Shown: positions 18,560-28,015, counted from the first letter of the stretch. The stretch: 64,000 nucleotides of DNA from Paludibacterium sp. B53371 (GCF_018802765.1 NZ_CP069163.1:2428311-2492310); one strand, 5' to 3'. Numbers and translations are program-made. Notes: generated by a model from the sequence alone, not told the origin.

Positions 18560-19330
18560 ATGCTTGTGCTCTCTCCTGTCTCGGCGTTTTCCGACAATTA
18601 TATCTGGGTTTTACACAACGGGTCGGACGCCCTTGCGGTGGACCCGGGCGATGCGCGCCCCCTGCTGGCATTTCTGCAGCAACAACAGTTGCAACTGCAG
18701 ACCGTCCTGATCACACACCGCCACGACGATCATGTCGGCGGTCTGCCGATGCTGCGCAATCATTTTCCCGCCATGCAGCTGATCGGCCCCGCCACCCTGC
18801 CCGGCGTCGACCTGGCCGTCGATCACGGCCGACAGATCCGGGCCCTGGGCCTGGACATTGCCGTCATGGCGGTACCGGGCCATACCCTGGACCATCTGGC
18901 CTATTACGCTGCCCCCTGGCTGTTCTGTGGCGACACCCTGTTCGGCGCCGGCTGTGGCCGTCTGTTCGAGGGCAGTCCTGCCCAGATGGCCGCCTCGCTG
19001 AGCCAGCTGGCCGGCCTGCCGCCGGAAACCCTGGTGTGCCCGGCGCACGAATATACCTTATCCAACCTGCAATTCGCCAAGCACATTGAGCCATTCAACC
19101 AAGATATAAATCAAAGACTTGCCAATGATCAGGCTCGACGGAATCAGGCTCAGCCGACATTACCTTCGCGACTCTCGCTTGAATTGGCGACAAATCCATT
19201 TTTGCGCTGCCACACACCGTCTATACGCGAGCAGATTGAACGGCGGGAAAACAGGAAAATGGACAGCGAGGTTGAAATATTCGCGGCATTGCGCCGCTGG
19301 AAAGACGGCTTCAAAAGCCAAGATGTTTGA
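18560..19330 (+). CDS. gloB: Hydroxyacylglutathione hydrolase (glyoxalase II)
   Basis: The 256-residue metallo-beta-lactamase-fold enzyme has the metal motif THRHDDHVGG at about residue 52, His in VPGHTLDHLAYY, Asp in LFCGDTLFGAGCGRLFEG, and a C-terminal substrate-binding domain with CPAHEYTLSNL. It hydrolyses S-lactoylglutathione in methylglyoxal detoxification. The C-terminal portion after about 18.6 kb + 500 bp is less GC-rich than neighbours but remains in family. It shares a 21-bp divergent gap with the methyltransferase gene. Confidence 0.93.
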   Translation: MLVLSPVSAFSDNYIWVLHNGSDALAVDPGDARPLLAFLQQQQLQLQTVLITHRHDDHVGGLPMLRNHFPAMQLIGPATLPGVDLAVDHGRQIRALGLDIAVMAVPGHTLDHLAYYAAPWLFCGDTLFGAGCGRLFEGSPAQMAASLSQLAGLPPETLVCPAHEYTLSNLQFAKHIEPFNQDINQRLANDQARRNQAQPTLPSRLSLELATNPFLRCHTPSIREQIERRENRKMDSEVEIFAALRRWKDGFKSQDV

Positions 19331-19746
19331 TCTCCTGCCGAGCCGGACACAAGAGCGCCCCGCTCCCCTCCGGCCCCCTCCCTGCCAGAAAGCCAGGCAG
19401 GAAAAGGCTTTGGCCCGGACTCCGCGCCGGTCGGCCCGCGCCTGGAGGCCCGCGCAGGCAAATCACGGTGATTTGTACAATTTTGCCGCAGACCACCGGT
19501 TAATCTGTGAAGCAGGTTAAACAGCCAAACGAGAATATTTCTTAAGTTGTCCGAAGCAAATTGACGCCCTCGGCGAGGGTATATTTATCGGATAAATACC
19601 ACACTTTTAATGATGGAATGCCCGTCCTGCTTGCTATTGCGCCAGCAGATGCTAAAACCTTATGAAATTGTTTGCATTTTTCAGGTTGACACACCCATTT
19701 ACGGTGGTTAGCATCGGCCAAAAATGAGAGATTCTGGGCCCGCCAA
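19331..19746. other. Intergenic region upstream of mltD
   Basis: This 416-bp gap has a GC-rich first half with a CCTGCC / GGCAGG hairpin near 19380 and an AT-rich second half carrying the mltD promoter. I see no coding sequence in it. Confidence 0.6.
19686..19714 (+). promoter_or_regulatory. Sigma-70 promoter for mltD
   Basis: TTGACA and TAGCAT hexamers are separated by exactly 17 bp. The start of transcription would fall about 25 bp before the mltD ATG, giving a short leader. Confidence 0.65.
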
Positions 19747-21606
19747 ATGAAAAGATTCAAACCGTTGGCACTTGCTTTGTCGTTGCTCTTTGCCGCCTCC
19801 GGGGCCGCAAAGGCGGCAGCAGACACGCCGCCGCTGGCAGCCGGTGCCGACCAGGGGCTGGCCGCCGGGCTGGAAATGATGCTGCAAAACGCCAGCATGC
19901 TGCGAAACGGCAACAATGTCTGGGAGCGATTGCGCCAGGGTTTCCAGATGCCGGAAGTCAATGACAGCCTGATCAAACGCCAGACCGCCTACTACGCCAG
20001 CCACCCCGACGCCTTCAAACGCACCCTCAGCCGTGGTCACAAGTACCTGTTCTACATCCTGAGCGAAGTTGAACGCCGCGGCATGCCGACTGAAATTGCC
20101 CTGCTGCCCATGGTGGAGAGTGCCTTCAAGCCCTCCGCCACTTCACCGGTTGGTGCCGCCGGACTCTGGCAATTCATGCCGATGACGGGCCGTCAGTATG
20201 GTCTGGAGCAGACCTGGTGGTATGACGGTCGCCGCGATGTCACCGCCGCGACCAATGCCGCACTGGATTATCTGCAAACCTTGTATGCCCAGTTCGGTGA
20301 CTGGAGCTTTGCGCTCGCCGCCTACAACTGGGGGGAGGGCAACCTGGCCAAGTCCATTGCCCGGACTCAGGCAGCCGGCTTGCCGGTCACCTATGAAAAC
20401 GTCCGCATGCCGGCCGAGACCCGCAGCTACGTACCGAAGCTGCTGGCCATCCGCGATTTGCTGGCCGATCCGGCCAGTTACGGCGTCCGTCTGGACAAAT
20501 TCCCCTACAAGCCCTATTTCGTCGCGGTCAGCCCTGGCCGCCACATGGACATCGATCTGGCGGCTCGTCTCGCCGGCATTTCGGTCAGCGAATTCATGGA
20601 GCTGAACCCGGCCTTCAATCTGCCGGTGTTTGCCTACAAGACCGGGCGCCAGATGCTGCTGCCCACGCATGCCGTTGATCGCTTCCAGGCCAACCTGGCC
20701 AAATGGGACAAACCTTTGCTGAGCTGGCAGGTGTACACCCCGAGCGGCGACGAGTCGGTCGTCGATCTGGCCGGTCGTACCGGCATGAGCAGCGCGCAGC
20801 TGCTCAGTGTCAACCACCTGAGCAGCAGTACTCTGCCGGCAGGTCGCCCGGTACTGATTTCGATGAAGAGTGGCGTCAATGACCTGCAGCCTCTGCCGGT
20901 CGCCGACACCCAGCTGGCGATGAACGAACCGGCCACGACAACTGACGCTGCGCCGCAGGCCGTCAATGTCGCGCCGCCGGTCAAGGCCACGCCGCCGCTG
21001 CTGGTCGCTCAGGCCACCAGCCCGGCGCCGGTCAGCGTGGTCCCGTCAGCAAACGTCAGCAGCCCGGCCCCCGCCGCCGCAAGCGCCCCGGCCCGGGTCG
21101 CCACGACGGATGCCATTGCAGCGCTGGCCGCTGAGCCTGTCTCCCCCCCCTCTGACAACCCCGGCAGCAACCGGCCGGCCAGCCCGAACGTGATCCGCGT
21201 GGCCATGGCCGATCCGGTTCCGCAGATGGCACAGGCATCGGCCAGCCAGCACATCGTGGCGCCCGGCGATACCCTCTACAACATCGCTCGCCGCAACAAC
21301 CTGTCCGTGTCCGACCTCAAGCTGCTCAATGGCCTGACCAGCAACAATGTCCGCCTTGGGCAAGTGTTGCAGCTGAAATCCCGCGCCAGTCAGCAGGTCA
21401 GCGACAATGTCGCCGACAAGGCCGTCACGCTCGGCAACAGCCAGGCCTCGGCACAACCGGCACAGTATGTGGTGCAGCGTGGTGATACGGTCTACAGCAT
21501 CGCCCGGCGCTTCGGCATTGACCGGACCCAGCTGCAAAAGCTGAACGACCCCGATCAGCTCAACAGACTGCACCCAGGTCAGGTCGTGGTCATCAACGGC
21601 CTGTGA
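19747..21606 (+). CDS. mltD: Membrane-bound lytic murein transglycosylase D with LysM repeats
   Basis: The 619-residue envelope enzyme has a signal peptide (cleavage near AKAAA, about residue 22-26). A family 1 lytic transglycosylase domain follows, with catalytic Glu in MVESAFKPSATSPVGAAGLWQFM (about residues 123-145) and the downstream FALAAYNWGEGN motif. A degenerate LysM lies near 335-380, then a long Ala/Pro/Val-rich linker, then two clear LysM domains at about 501-545 and 573-619 (GDTLYNIARR and GDTVYSIARR). It cleaves peptidoglycan to 1,6-anhydromuropeptides. No lipobox Cys is seen in the signal region, unlike E. coli MltD, so it may be soluble in the periplasm. Confidence 0.9.
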   Translation: MKRFKPLALALSLLFAASGAAKAAADTPPLAAGADQGLAAGLEMMLQNASMLRNGNNVWERLRQGFQMPEVNDSLIKRQTAYYASHPDAFKRTLSRGHKYLFYILSEVERRGMPTEIALLPMVESAFKPSATSPVGAAGLWQFMPMTGRQYGLEQTWWYDGRRDVTAATNAALDYLQTLYAQFGDWSFALAAYNWGEGNLAKSIARTQAAGLPVTYENVRMPAETRSYVPKLLAIRDLLADPASYGVRLDKFPYKPYFVAVSPGRHMDIDLAARLAGISVSEFMELNPAFNLPVFAYKTGRQMLLPTHAVDRFQANLAKWDKPLLSWQVYTPSGDESVVDLAGRTGMSSAQLLSVNHLSSSTLPAGRPVLISMKSGVNDLQPLPVADTQLAMNEPATTTDAAPQAVNVAPPVKATPPLLVAQATSPAPVSVVPSANVSSPAPAAASAPARVATTDAIAALAAEPVSPPSDNPGSNRPASPNVIRVAMADPVPQMAQASASQHIVAPGDTLYNIARRNNLSVSDLKLLNGLTSNNVRLGQVLQLKSRASQQVSDNVADKAVTLGNSQASAQPAQYVVQRGDTVYSIARRFGIDRTQLQKLNDPDQLNRLHPGQVVVINGL

Positions 21607-21624
21607 CCCGCCGGTCGGCGCAAC

Positions 21625-21653
21625 AAAAAAGGACTGCCTGGCAGTCCTTTTTT
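21625..21653. terminator. Bidirectional terminator between mltD and the solute-binding protein gene
   Basis: AAAAAAGGACTGC and GCAGTCCTTTTTT flank a 3-nt loop, so the hairpin has T-runs in both directions. It serves both convergent genes. Confidence 0.9.
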
Positions 21654-21665
21654 GTTGGCGGCGCC

Positions 21666-22427
21666 TCAATGCGGCAGGCCGGCCAGATAATCGGCAGTAA
21701 ACCGATCGACATCGATTTGCCTCAAGCCGGCAGAAAAGCGGTCGGCCAGCTTTTGTCCGCGGCTCTCCCGCTTGAAGCAGACATACAAGCCCTGTACCTG
21801 CAGCGGCGGCTCCATGGTCTGCACCTTGCTGCCGATGCCGGCCAGTCGGGCGCTGTTGCTCAGCAGCCATTGCATCACATAACGATCGATGATGATCAGA
21901 TCCACCCGGCCATGCACCAGCTTGACCAGATTCTGCTCATCGGAGGCGGCCACATCGACGCGCTGCACGCCCTTGGCCACATTGGCATCAAAGGCCTCGG
22001 TATTGTTGTAGCCGTTCACCACCCCCACCAGATAATGCCGCAGATCCGTCACCCCGCGCACGAGGTAGTCTTTGCCTGTGCGCTTGGCCAGCACCACCGG
22101 GCTCTCGCCGGCGCGCTCCGACAGGAAACAGTTGCGGCGCACGGCTGGCGAGACATACTCCGGGAAATAGCCGTCAAAACGCGGATCGTGCAGCCCCTTG
22201 TAGACCGCCGAGTTCCAGGGCAGGGTCACCACCTCCAGCCGATAGCCCGACAGACGCAAGGCCTCGCGCACCAGGGCCGTATTGAATCCCCCGGCCGGCA
22301 AGGCTGCACTGTTATACGGCGGCCACTCCAGCGTGGCCAGTCGAACCAGACGCGCAGGATCGGCCGATGCGGCAGTCATCAGCGACAGCCCGCAGCAAAG
22401 CAGCACACGGCGCAGATATCGGGTCAT
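21666..22427 (-). CDS. Family 3 periplasmic solute-binding protein (amino-acid type)
   Basis: The product (253 aa from the chosen Met) has a signal peptide ending near ASA (about residue 21). Its body resembles family 3 solute-binding proteins: LATLEWPPYNS at the start, VREALRLSGYRLEVVTLPWN, and a late GLYVCFKRES. No permease or ATPase gene is adjacent, so it is an orphan binding protein. It could act as a sensor or use a remote transporter. An upstream Met would add 12 residues that do not look like a signal sequence. Confidence 0.75.
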   Translation of the reverse strand: MTRYLRRVLLCCGLSLMTAASADPARLVRLATLEWPPYNSAALPAGGFNTALVREALRLSGYRLEVVTLPWNSAVYKGLHDPRFDGYFPEYVSPAVRRNCFLSERAGESPVVLAKRTGKDYLVRGVTDLRHYLVGVVNGYNNTEAFDANVAKGVQRVDVAASDEQNLVKLVHGRVDLIIIDRYVMQWLLSNSARLAGIGSKVQTMEPPLQVQGLYVCFKRESRGQKLADRFSAGLRQIDVDRFTADYLAGLPH

Positions 22428-22485
22428 GGCGGTCCATCCGGGCGATGACTTCAAGTATGGCATACCAATTTGAAATTCAATATTT

Positions 22486-22938
22486 CTAGTCTTTCTGCCG
22501 GGTATCCAGCCAAATGGTCACCGGCCCGTCATTGACCAACGCCACCTGCATGTCAGCGCCAAATACCCCCGTCGGTACCGGCCGCCCGAGGACACGGGAC
22601 ATCTCATCGACAAAACGGTTAAACAAAGGCAAGGAAATATCCGGTGCAGCGGCTCGCGAATAGGAAGGACGATTCCCCTTGTGCACACTGGCATACAGGG
22701 TGAACTGGCTGACCGCCAGCACATCGCCCCCCACCTCCTGCACAGAACGATTCATCACGCCGGCCTCATCATTGAAGATGCGCAGCTGGCTGATCTTGCG
22801 GCACAGCCAGTCGATATCCGCCTCGCCATCCGCCGCTTCAATACCGACTAGCACCAGCAGCCCCGTGCCGATCCGCCCAGTTTCCCGGCCATCGACGGTG
22901 ACCGAGGCACACGACACCCTTTGCAGCAATGCCCGCAT
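22486..22938 (-). CDS. dtd: D-aminoacyl-tRNA deacylase
   Basis: The 150-residue product has the DTD signatures VSQFTLYA and a C-terminal VNDGPVT block (the usual family motif is NxGPVT), with [17 protein letters not shown] at the start. DTD hydrolyses D-amino acids from mischarged tRNA. The chosen start (22938) is the conserved one; two upstream Mets in frame are ignored. It is divergent from yaaA across a short gap. Confidence 0.92.
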   Translation of the reverse strand: MRALLQRVSCASVTVDGRETGRIGTGLLVLVGIEAADGEADIDWLCRKISQLRIFNDEAGVMNRSVQEVGGDVLAVSQFTLYASVHKGNRPSYSRAAAPDISLPLFNRFVDEMSRVLGRPVPTGVFGADMQVALVNDGPVTIWLDTRQKD

Positions 22939-23016
22939 CATTAATCCTTTTTCCAAATCGAAACAGCTTATAGAATGCCAGACAGTTTGCCAGTCAATCC
23001 AATGAAGGACCCAACC

Positions 23017-23793
23017 ATGTTAATGGTGATTTCTCCGGCCAAAACCCTGGACTACGATACGCCCGCCCACACTGCACAATTCAGCCAGCCCGAGCTGCTG
23101 AACCAGAGCGCGGAACTGATCCGCGTTCTGCGTACCCTGTCTCCGGCTGACCTGGCCGCACTGATGTCGATCAGCGATGCCCTGGCCGTGCTGAATGTCG
23201 GTCGCTTCCACGACTGGCAGCCCCCGTTTACCCCGGAAAATGCCAAGCAGGCTGTACTGGCCTTCATGGGTGATGTCTACGAGGGGCTGGATGCCGCCAG
23301 TCTGAATGAGCAGCAACTGAGCTGGCTGCAAGATCACTTGCGCATTCTGTCCGGTCTGTACGGTTGCCTGCGGCCGCTGGACCTGATGCAGGCCTACCGG
23401 CTGGAAATGGGCACCCGGCTGGCCAATCCGCGCGGCAAGGATCTGTACGCCTTCTGGGGTGAGCAAATCACCGAGCAGCTCAAGGCACGCCTGGCGCAGG
23501 ACCCGGTGCCGGTGCTGGTCAACCTGGCCTCCAACGAGTACTTCAAGTCGGTCAAAACCGCCAAACTGGGCGTGCGCATCGTCACACCGGTCTTTCAGGA
23601 TCTGAAGGGGGCGCAGTACAAGGTGGTCAGCTTCCATGCCAAGCGCGCACGCGGCCTGATGGTGCGCTGGGCGGTAGATCACCAGATCGACGATCCGGAG
23701 CAACTCAAAGCCTTCGATGCCGAAGGCTATGCTTTCTGCCAGGCCGCGTCTGACGACGATCAGTGGGTTTTCCGCCGCGACCACGCGGGCTGA
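23017..23793 (+). CDS. yaaA: Peroxide-stress protein YaaA (UPF0246)
   Basis: The product (258 aa) matches YaaA throughout: [15 protein letters not shown] at the start, [50 protein letters not shown], and the C-terminal [13 protein letters not shown]. In E. coli YaaA lowers free iron and limits oxidative DNA damage under peroxide stress. GAAGGA lies 8 nt upstream of the chosen ATG. Confidence 0.93.
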   Translation: MLMVISPAKTLDYDTPAHTAQFSQPELLNQSAELIRVLRTLSPADLAALMSISDALAVLNVGRFHDWQPPFTPENAKQAVLAFMGDVYEGLDAASLNEQQLSWLQDHLRILSGLYGCLRPLDLMQAYRLEMGTRLANPRGKDLYAFWGEQITEQLKARLAQDPVPVLVNLASNEYFKSVKTAKLGVRIVTPVFQDLKGAQYKVVSFHAKRARGLMVRWAVDHQIDDPEQLKAFDAEGYAFCQAASDDDQWVFRRDHAG

Positions 23794-24829
23794 TCGGCAT
23801 CACCCGCCACACAACATCTGATCGTCCTGACATCCGGTGCCCCCCTCCCGAACCGCCCGATATGCGCCGCGGGCATTTCGCCCCTCGCCGCACCAAGGCA
23901 GGCATTGCGCAGCATCCTGCCAAACAATTGATTAATCTGGCCAGATGCTACCAAGGGAGGGGAATCATCTGGTTGATTTCATCGGCGAGCCGCAGAGACA
24001 GCAATACGCGGCTTCCATGCAACATAATCAAAAAACGATTTATGTTTTTGCGACATACAGGTTCATTTTTGAGCCATGACAGCAAGGCAGACTGGTACGG
24101 CGCAGACACTGCCCCCATCTGTGGAAACCCGGCATGCTCCACGCGCGGATCGGCGCCCGGAAACGGATGATCATCGTGGTCTCGCCCTGTGCAGGGTGAA
24201 CTTTCAGAGACTGATCCTGTCGGCATGGCGCTGCGTCATGTCACCAACATCTGACATTAATCATATTTCCCGGCCCTCTCGCTGCCGTTCGTGTCAGACA
24301 AACGGCCTTCCCTGCCACGACCCCAAGGCAAAAAATTCAAATTTCTCTTTCAAATTCATAAAGTTGCAAAACAACGCATTGACCGTCACGCGCCGCAGGC
24401 GGCGGTCTGGTGAAGCGGTGACATTCATGCAAAAAACGCATGCAAAAATTCGCTGGGCGCATTACACGCACGCCTGATCTGACATGGGGAGCCCACAGCG
24501 CCTGGCAGCGGAACCGCGGCCGGGTCCGCTACTCGCCGGGCTGGCAGCACGGTCAGCCAATCGACAGGGAAAATTCTTCGCCAAAGGCTGACTGACAGGA
24601 TTTTCCACGGCTGTCGGAATCGGCCAAAGCGCGTTAGCATCGCACCTGTCCGAAATGGGGTAGTGGCCGTACTCGCTGTCTGCCCCATCACGGCTAGCCA
24701 GGCAACACACTGGCACAGGGAAGCTTTACTGATACACAGGTCAGCGGTTCAGCCGTACCAGCCGCTGCCCCAGATGAGATGCCCCTGTCGCCTGGCTCAT
24801 TCAATTGTTTGGATATCACGGAGTCACAA
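23794..24829. other. 1-kb intergenic region without a convincing gene
   Basis: Between yaaA and the OPT transporter no reading frame has family features or a good ribosome-binding site. The last 190 bp contain several complementary segments that could form a structured leader (see the entry at 24644-24741). The middle part is locally AT-rich near 24000-24060 and 24340-24380. Confidence 0.6.
24644..24741 (+). ncRNA. Possible structured leader with pseudoknot upstream of the OPT transporter
   Basis: ACCTGT (24644-24649) can pair with ACAGGT (24736-24741). Inside this, ATGGGG (24655-24660) can pair with CCCCAT (24683-24688), and TGGCCGT (24664-24670) with ACGGCTA (24690-24696). The order a-b-a'-b' is that of an H-type pseudoknot. 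CAGCGG / CCGCTG follows near 24742-24768. In GC-rich DNA such pairings can occur by chance, so this is a candidate only. Confidence 0.25.
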
Positions 24830-26758
24830 ATGAAAAAAGAGCTGCCGAAAGGTGCATATGGAGGCATGGCCGGTAAGGACTATGTTCCTTACGTCACAGG
24901 CACCTCCACGCTCGGTGGAGGCATGGTCGTCTTCATCATCGGTCTGATTCTCGCTGCCGTCTTTGCTGCATCGACGGCTTACTCGGGCATGAAGGCCGGT
25001 CTGACCGTCGCGGCGGGGATCCCTGGCGCCATTCTGGGTACCGGTCTGGTGAACATGTTCGCCAGAAAGAACGGCATCCTGGGCAAGAACCTGATTCAAG
25101 GTATGTCCAGCGCGGGTGAATCGGTTGCCAGCGGTATGATCTTCGTCCTGCCGTCGATCCTGCTGATCGGCAGTCAGTTCTCCTTCCTCGAAGGCCTGCT
25201 GGCCGGTGTGGGCGGTGTACTGTTCGGGATTGGTGTTGCCTCGATCGTTCACAACTACCTGATCGTCGACGAGCATGGCTCGCTGATGTATCCGGAATCG
25301 ATGGCCATCTCGGAAACCCTGGTGGCATCTGACTCCGGTGGTGAATCGCTCAAGTACATGGGTATCGGCTTCGGCATCGGTGGCGTGATCACCGCCGTGA
25401 CCAGCGCAGTCTTCGGCTGGGTCAACAATGTCATGAGCTACATTGGCACCCAGGCCTACAAGTACCGCTTCGAAATGGAAGTCAACCCGCTGCTGCTGGG
25501 TATCGGCTTCATCGTCGGTCTGAAGATCTCGCTCACCATGTTCGCCGGCTCGATCATGTCGAACTTCGCCATCATCCCGCTGATCGGCTACTTCTCTGAC
25601 ATGGCTGCCCCGGGTCTGATGGTATGGAACAAGGGTCATGTGGCCGTTCAAGGCATGCCGGTTGGCGTCATTGCCAGCTCGTACGTCAAGTACATCGGCG
25701 CCGGCATGATGCTGTGCGGTGGCATTATCGGTGCCATCAAGCTGATCCCGGTCATCGTCGGCTCCATCAAGGAAACCCTGGGCGCCAAGACCAGTGCCGG
25801 TGACAGCAAGGACACCCAGTTCCTGAAGATCCTGCTGGCCGGTGCCGTGATTTCCTTTGTGGCCGGCTTCGTCGGCTCCGAAGGCAATGTGGCCATGGCC
25901 ATCATCGGTACCGTACTGTGCCTGATCCTGATGGTACTGTTCGTGATCGTTTCGGGTCGTCTGACCGGTACCATCGGTACCTCCAACCTGCCGGTATCCG
26001 GCATGACCATCGCCTCGCTGGTGATCGTCACCATGACCTTCGTCAGCATGGGCTGGCATGGCCTGGCCGACAACAAGGCACTGCTGCTGTTCGGCAGCCT
26101 GATCGTTGTGGCCGTCTCCATCGCCGGTGGCTACATGCAGACCCAGAAGGTGACCTACATCATCGGTGGCAGCAAGAACGAAATGCAGCGCTTCTACGCG
26201 CTGGCCAGTATCGTTGGTGTCATCGTGGTCGTTGGTACCATCATGGTGCTGTCCAAGCAGCTGGCCAACACGGGCGCGGATGCCCAGTTCGGTCTGCCGC
26301 AAGCCAACCTGATGGCCACCCTGACCTCGGGCATCATGTCCGGCAAGCTGCCGTGGGTGATGATCTTCGTCGGTGTGTTCATGGCACTGGTACTGTTCTT
26401 CCTGGAACTGCCGATCATGACCATCGCCATCGGTTTCTACCTGCCGATCTCCACCACCTCGATCATCCTGGTGGGTTCGCTGCTGCGCGTGATTGTCGAA
26501 AAGACCGCCAAGAGCGAAGCAGAAAAAGATGCCAAGGTGGCGCACGGCGTCAGCCTGTCGTCCGGCCTGGTAGCCGGTGGTTCGATCATCGGTCTGATCG
26601 GCATCATCCTGCAGGTATCCGGCATCATCAACCTGAAGGATCCGGTGGGCTTTGTGGCCAGCAATGAAATGGCCATCGTGCTGCTGGCGGTCCTGTGCGT
26701 GCTGACGGTTCTGCCGCTGGTACTCGCCAAGACCTCGCATCATCAGGCTGAGAAGTAA
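24830..26758 (+). CDS. OPT family oligopeptide transporter
   Basis: The 642-residue integral membrane protein has about 16 hydrophobic segments and OPT signatures such as STAYSGMKAGLTVAAGIPGA near residue 45, YPESMAISETLVA near 160, and FLELPIMTIAIGFYLPIS near 525. Prokaryotic OPT proteins import peptides or, in the YSL-like branch, metal chelates; the exact substrate cannot be told. CGGAG precedes the chosen ATG, and the open frame's earlier start has no support. The next gene, 13 bp downstream behind AGGAGG, is a PqqD-like protein, so the two form an operon. Confidence 0.88.
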   Translation: MKKELPKGAYGGMAGKDYVPYVTGTSTLGGGMVVFIIGLILAAVFAASTAYSGMKAGLTVAAGIPGAILGTGLVNMFARKNGILGKNLIQGMSSAGESVASGMIFVLPSILLIGSQFSFLEGLLAGVGGVLFGIGVASIVHNYLIVDEHGSLMYPESMAISETLVASDSGGESLKYMGIGFGIGGVITAVTSAVFGWVNNVMSYIGTQAYKYRFEMEVNPLLLGIGFIVGLKISLTMFAGSIMSNFAIIPLIGYFSDMAAPGLMVWNKGHVAVQGMPVGVIASSYVKYIGAGMMLCGGIIGAIKLIPVIVGSIKETLGAKTSAGDSKDTQFLKILLAGAVISFVAGFVGSEGNVAMAIIGTVLCLILMVLFVIVSGRLTGTIGTSNLPVSGMTIASLVIVTMTFVSMGWHGLADNKALLLFGSLIVVAVSIAGGYMQTQKVTYIIGGSKNEMQRFYALASIVGVIVVVGTIMVLSKQLANTGADAQFGLPQANLMATLTSGIMSGKLPWVMIFVGVFMALVLFFLELPIMTIAIGFYLPISTTSIILVGSLLRVIVEKTAKSEAEKDAKVAHGVSLSSGLVAGGSIIGLIGIILQVSGIINLKDPVGFVASNEMAIVLLAVLCVLTVLPLVLAKTSHHQAEK

Positions 26759-26771
26759 GCAGGAGGCGGTC

Positions 26772-27125
26772 ATGGAACACAACAATCCACTGGACGTGGT
26801 TTACGAAATCAAGGCCGGACTGGATTACGAGATCGATGACCGCCGCATCGTCACGATCCTGCGCAAGCAGGATCACTGGATCCAGCGTTTCGTACGCAAG
26901 CTGAAATTCAAGATTCCGGCTTATCGCCGCACTTCGCTGGATGACCAGGCCAGCCATGCGTTTCTCAGCATTGATGGCACGCGGACGGTGCAGGAAATTG
27001 GCGAGCTGATGGCAGCAAGGTTTGGCGATCAGGCCAATCCGCTGTACGAACGCCTGCTGATGTTCCTGAATCACATCGAGAAGAATGAACGCTTCATTGT
27101 CCGGAAGGCTGTTCAGCAAGACTGA
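26772..27125 (+). CDS. PqqD-family small protein
   Basis: The 117-residue cytoplasmic protein ends in a PqqD-like winged-helix domain: LDDQASHAFLSIDGTRTVQEIGELM followed by a long C-terminal helix (LLMFLNHIEKNERF). PqqD proteins bind leader peptides of ribosomally made peptides and present them to radical-SAM enzymes. Here there is no radical-SAM gene or precursor peptide; instead it is coupled to an OPT peptide transporter. The N-terminal 50 residues are basic (RKQDHWIQRFVRKLKFKIP) and are not part of PqqD. A role in peptide handling together with the transporter is an inference. Confidence 0.78.
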   Translation: MEHNNPLDVVYEIKAGLDYEIDDRRIVTILRKQDHWIQRFVRKLKFKIPAYRRTSLDDQASHAFLSIDGTRTVQEIGELMAARFGDQANPLYERLLMFLNHIEKNERFIVRKAVQQD

Positions 27126-27144
27126 ATGCCCCGCCAGACGAGCA

Positions 27145-27176
27145 AAGCGGATTGTCCCCGGACAATCCGCTTTTTT
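27145..27176 (+). terminator. Terminator of the OPT-PqqD operon
   Basis: A 13-bp perfect stem (AAGCGGATTGTCC / GGACAATCCGCTT) with a 2-nt loop is followed by T-rich sequence, 20 bp past the PqqD-like stop. Confidence 0.9.
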
Positions 27177-27210
27177 CTTGCCTGCCTGCCCTTGCAGAGA
27201 CACAAAAGCA

Positions 27211-27242
27211 AAAACCCGTTACGCAAGCGTAACGGGTTTTTT
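27211..27242. terminator. Bidirectional terminator between the OPT operon and tRNA-fMet
   Basis: AAAACCCGTTACGC and GCGTAACGGGTTTT form a 14-bp stem with a 2-nt loop, with T-runs in both directions. On the minus strand it ends the tRNA-fMet transcript. Confidence 0.9.
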
Positions 27243-27250
27243 GGAATTCT

Positions 27251-27327
<77 letters not shown>

Positions 27328-27399
27328 TCAGAAGAAAATCATCTTAACATTGAAGGATCTGACTGTCCAGAAATATCTGGTTTATTTTTACCTGACGTT

Positions 27400-27552
27400 T
27401 ACTTGGGCTACATAATCCAGCAACAGTGCCCCCCTATATTGGAGACAGTGACATCGGCTCACCGGATTTCTCGGGAGGCGTGAGGTCGCTTGTTATCTCT
27501 CTGCATCCGTAGTAACCCTCTTGTCATGGCCGCCACGCGCGGCCATTTTTTT
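27400..27552 (+). ncRNA. Possible small RNA ending in a strong terminator
   Basis: ATGGCCGC (27526-27533) pairs with GCGGCCAT (27539-27546) and is followed by seven T, a textbook plus-strand terminator. No plus-strand gene lies upstream of it: the tRNA-fMet gene is on the other strand and no coding frame is evident. A small RNA of roughly 100-150 nt is the simplest explanation. The 5' end is not determined; a TATATT at 27435 could be a -10 element but lacks a clear -35. Confidence 0.4.
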
Positions 27553-27660
27553 ATCTGTACGACATGAAAATCCCCTCGCGACAGCAGCCGGGAGGGGAGA
27601 ACGGGATGACGGTTGAAACGGAGGAAAAACCGACGCGGAGCGGTCGGTCGCGACGGTCGC

Positions 27661-27846
27661 TCAGGCGGCCGCGGAAATGAATGCGTTGGCCGGATACAAG
27701 GCCGATGCCAGACCGGAAACCGTACGGAAGGTCACTTCAAACATCTTGCCCACCTGGGAGACGCTGACGACTTCGTAATGAATCACTTCACCGCTGTCGC
27801 GATGCTCAAGAATCTTGTGACCGGGTTGCAATTGGCTGATTTTCAT
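27661..27846 (-). CDS. Small hypothetical protein (61 aa)
   Basis: The frame has a good ribosome-binding site (AAAGGTGAAAT before the ATG) and codon use like its neighbours. The product, starting MKISQLQPGHKILEHR, looks like a small beta-rich domain with an Ala-rich end. No family is recognised. It lies alone in a roughly 740-bp gap between tRNA-fMet and metG, with an AT-rich upstream segment (27850-28010) that could hold its promoter. Confidence 0.55.
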   Translation of the reverse strand: MKISQLQPGHKILEHRDSGEVIHYEVVSVSQVGKMFEVTFRTVSGLASALYPANAFISAAA

Positions 27847-28015
27847 ATTTCACCTTTTTATTATGGTCCATCAAAAACTGTGTATTTACGATCGTTGAAC
27901 TCAACGCTTAAACTAATTCGACATCAAGCTTCAAGTCAAGTTCCATTTAGCTCTAATATAAGCATAATCAAACAATGTGACGGCAAGATTGTGCCAAATT
28001 GACAAATCAAATAAC

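Noticed and set aside
23948-24226. Minus-strand frame of 92 codons in the yaaA-OPT gap
   Set aside because: No ribosome site, no recognisable domain and irregular composition; not supported as a gene.
24824-26785. Long open frame antisense to the OPT transporter, rich in His, Asp and Gln
   Set aside because: Composition is that expected from the reverse complement of hydrophobic-helix codons; the transporter on the plus strand is clear.
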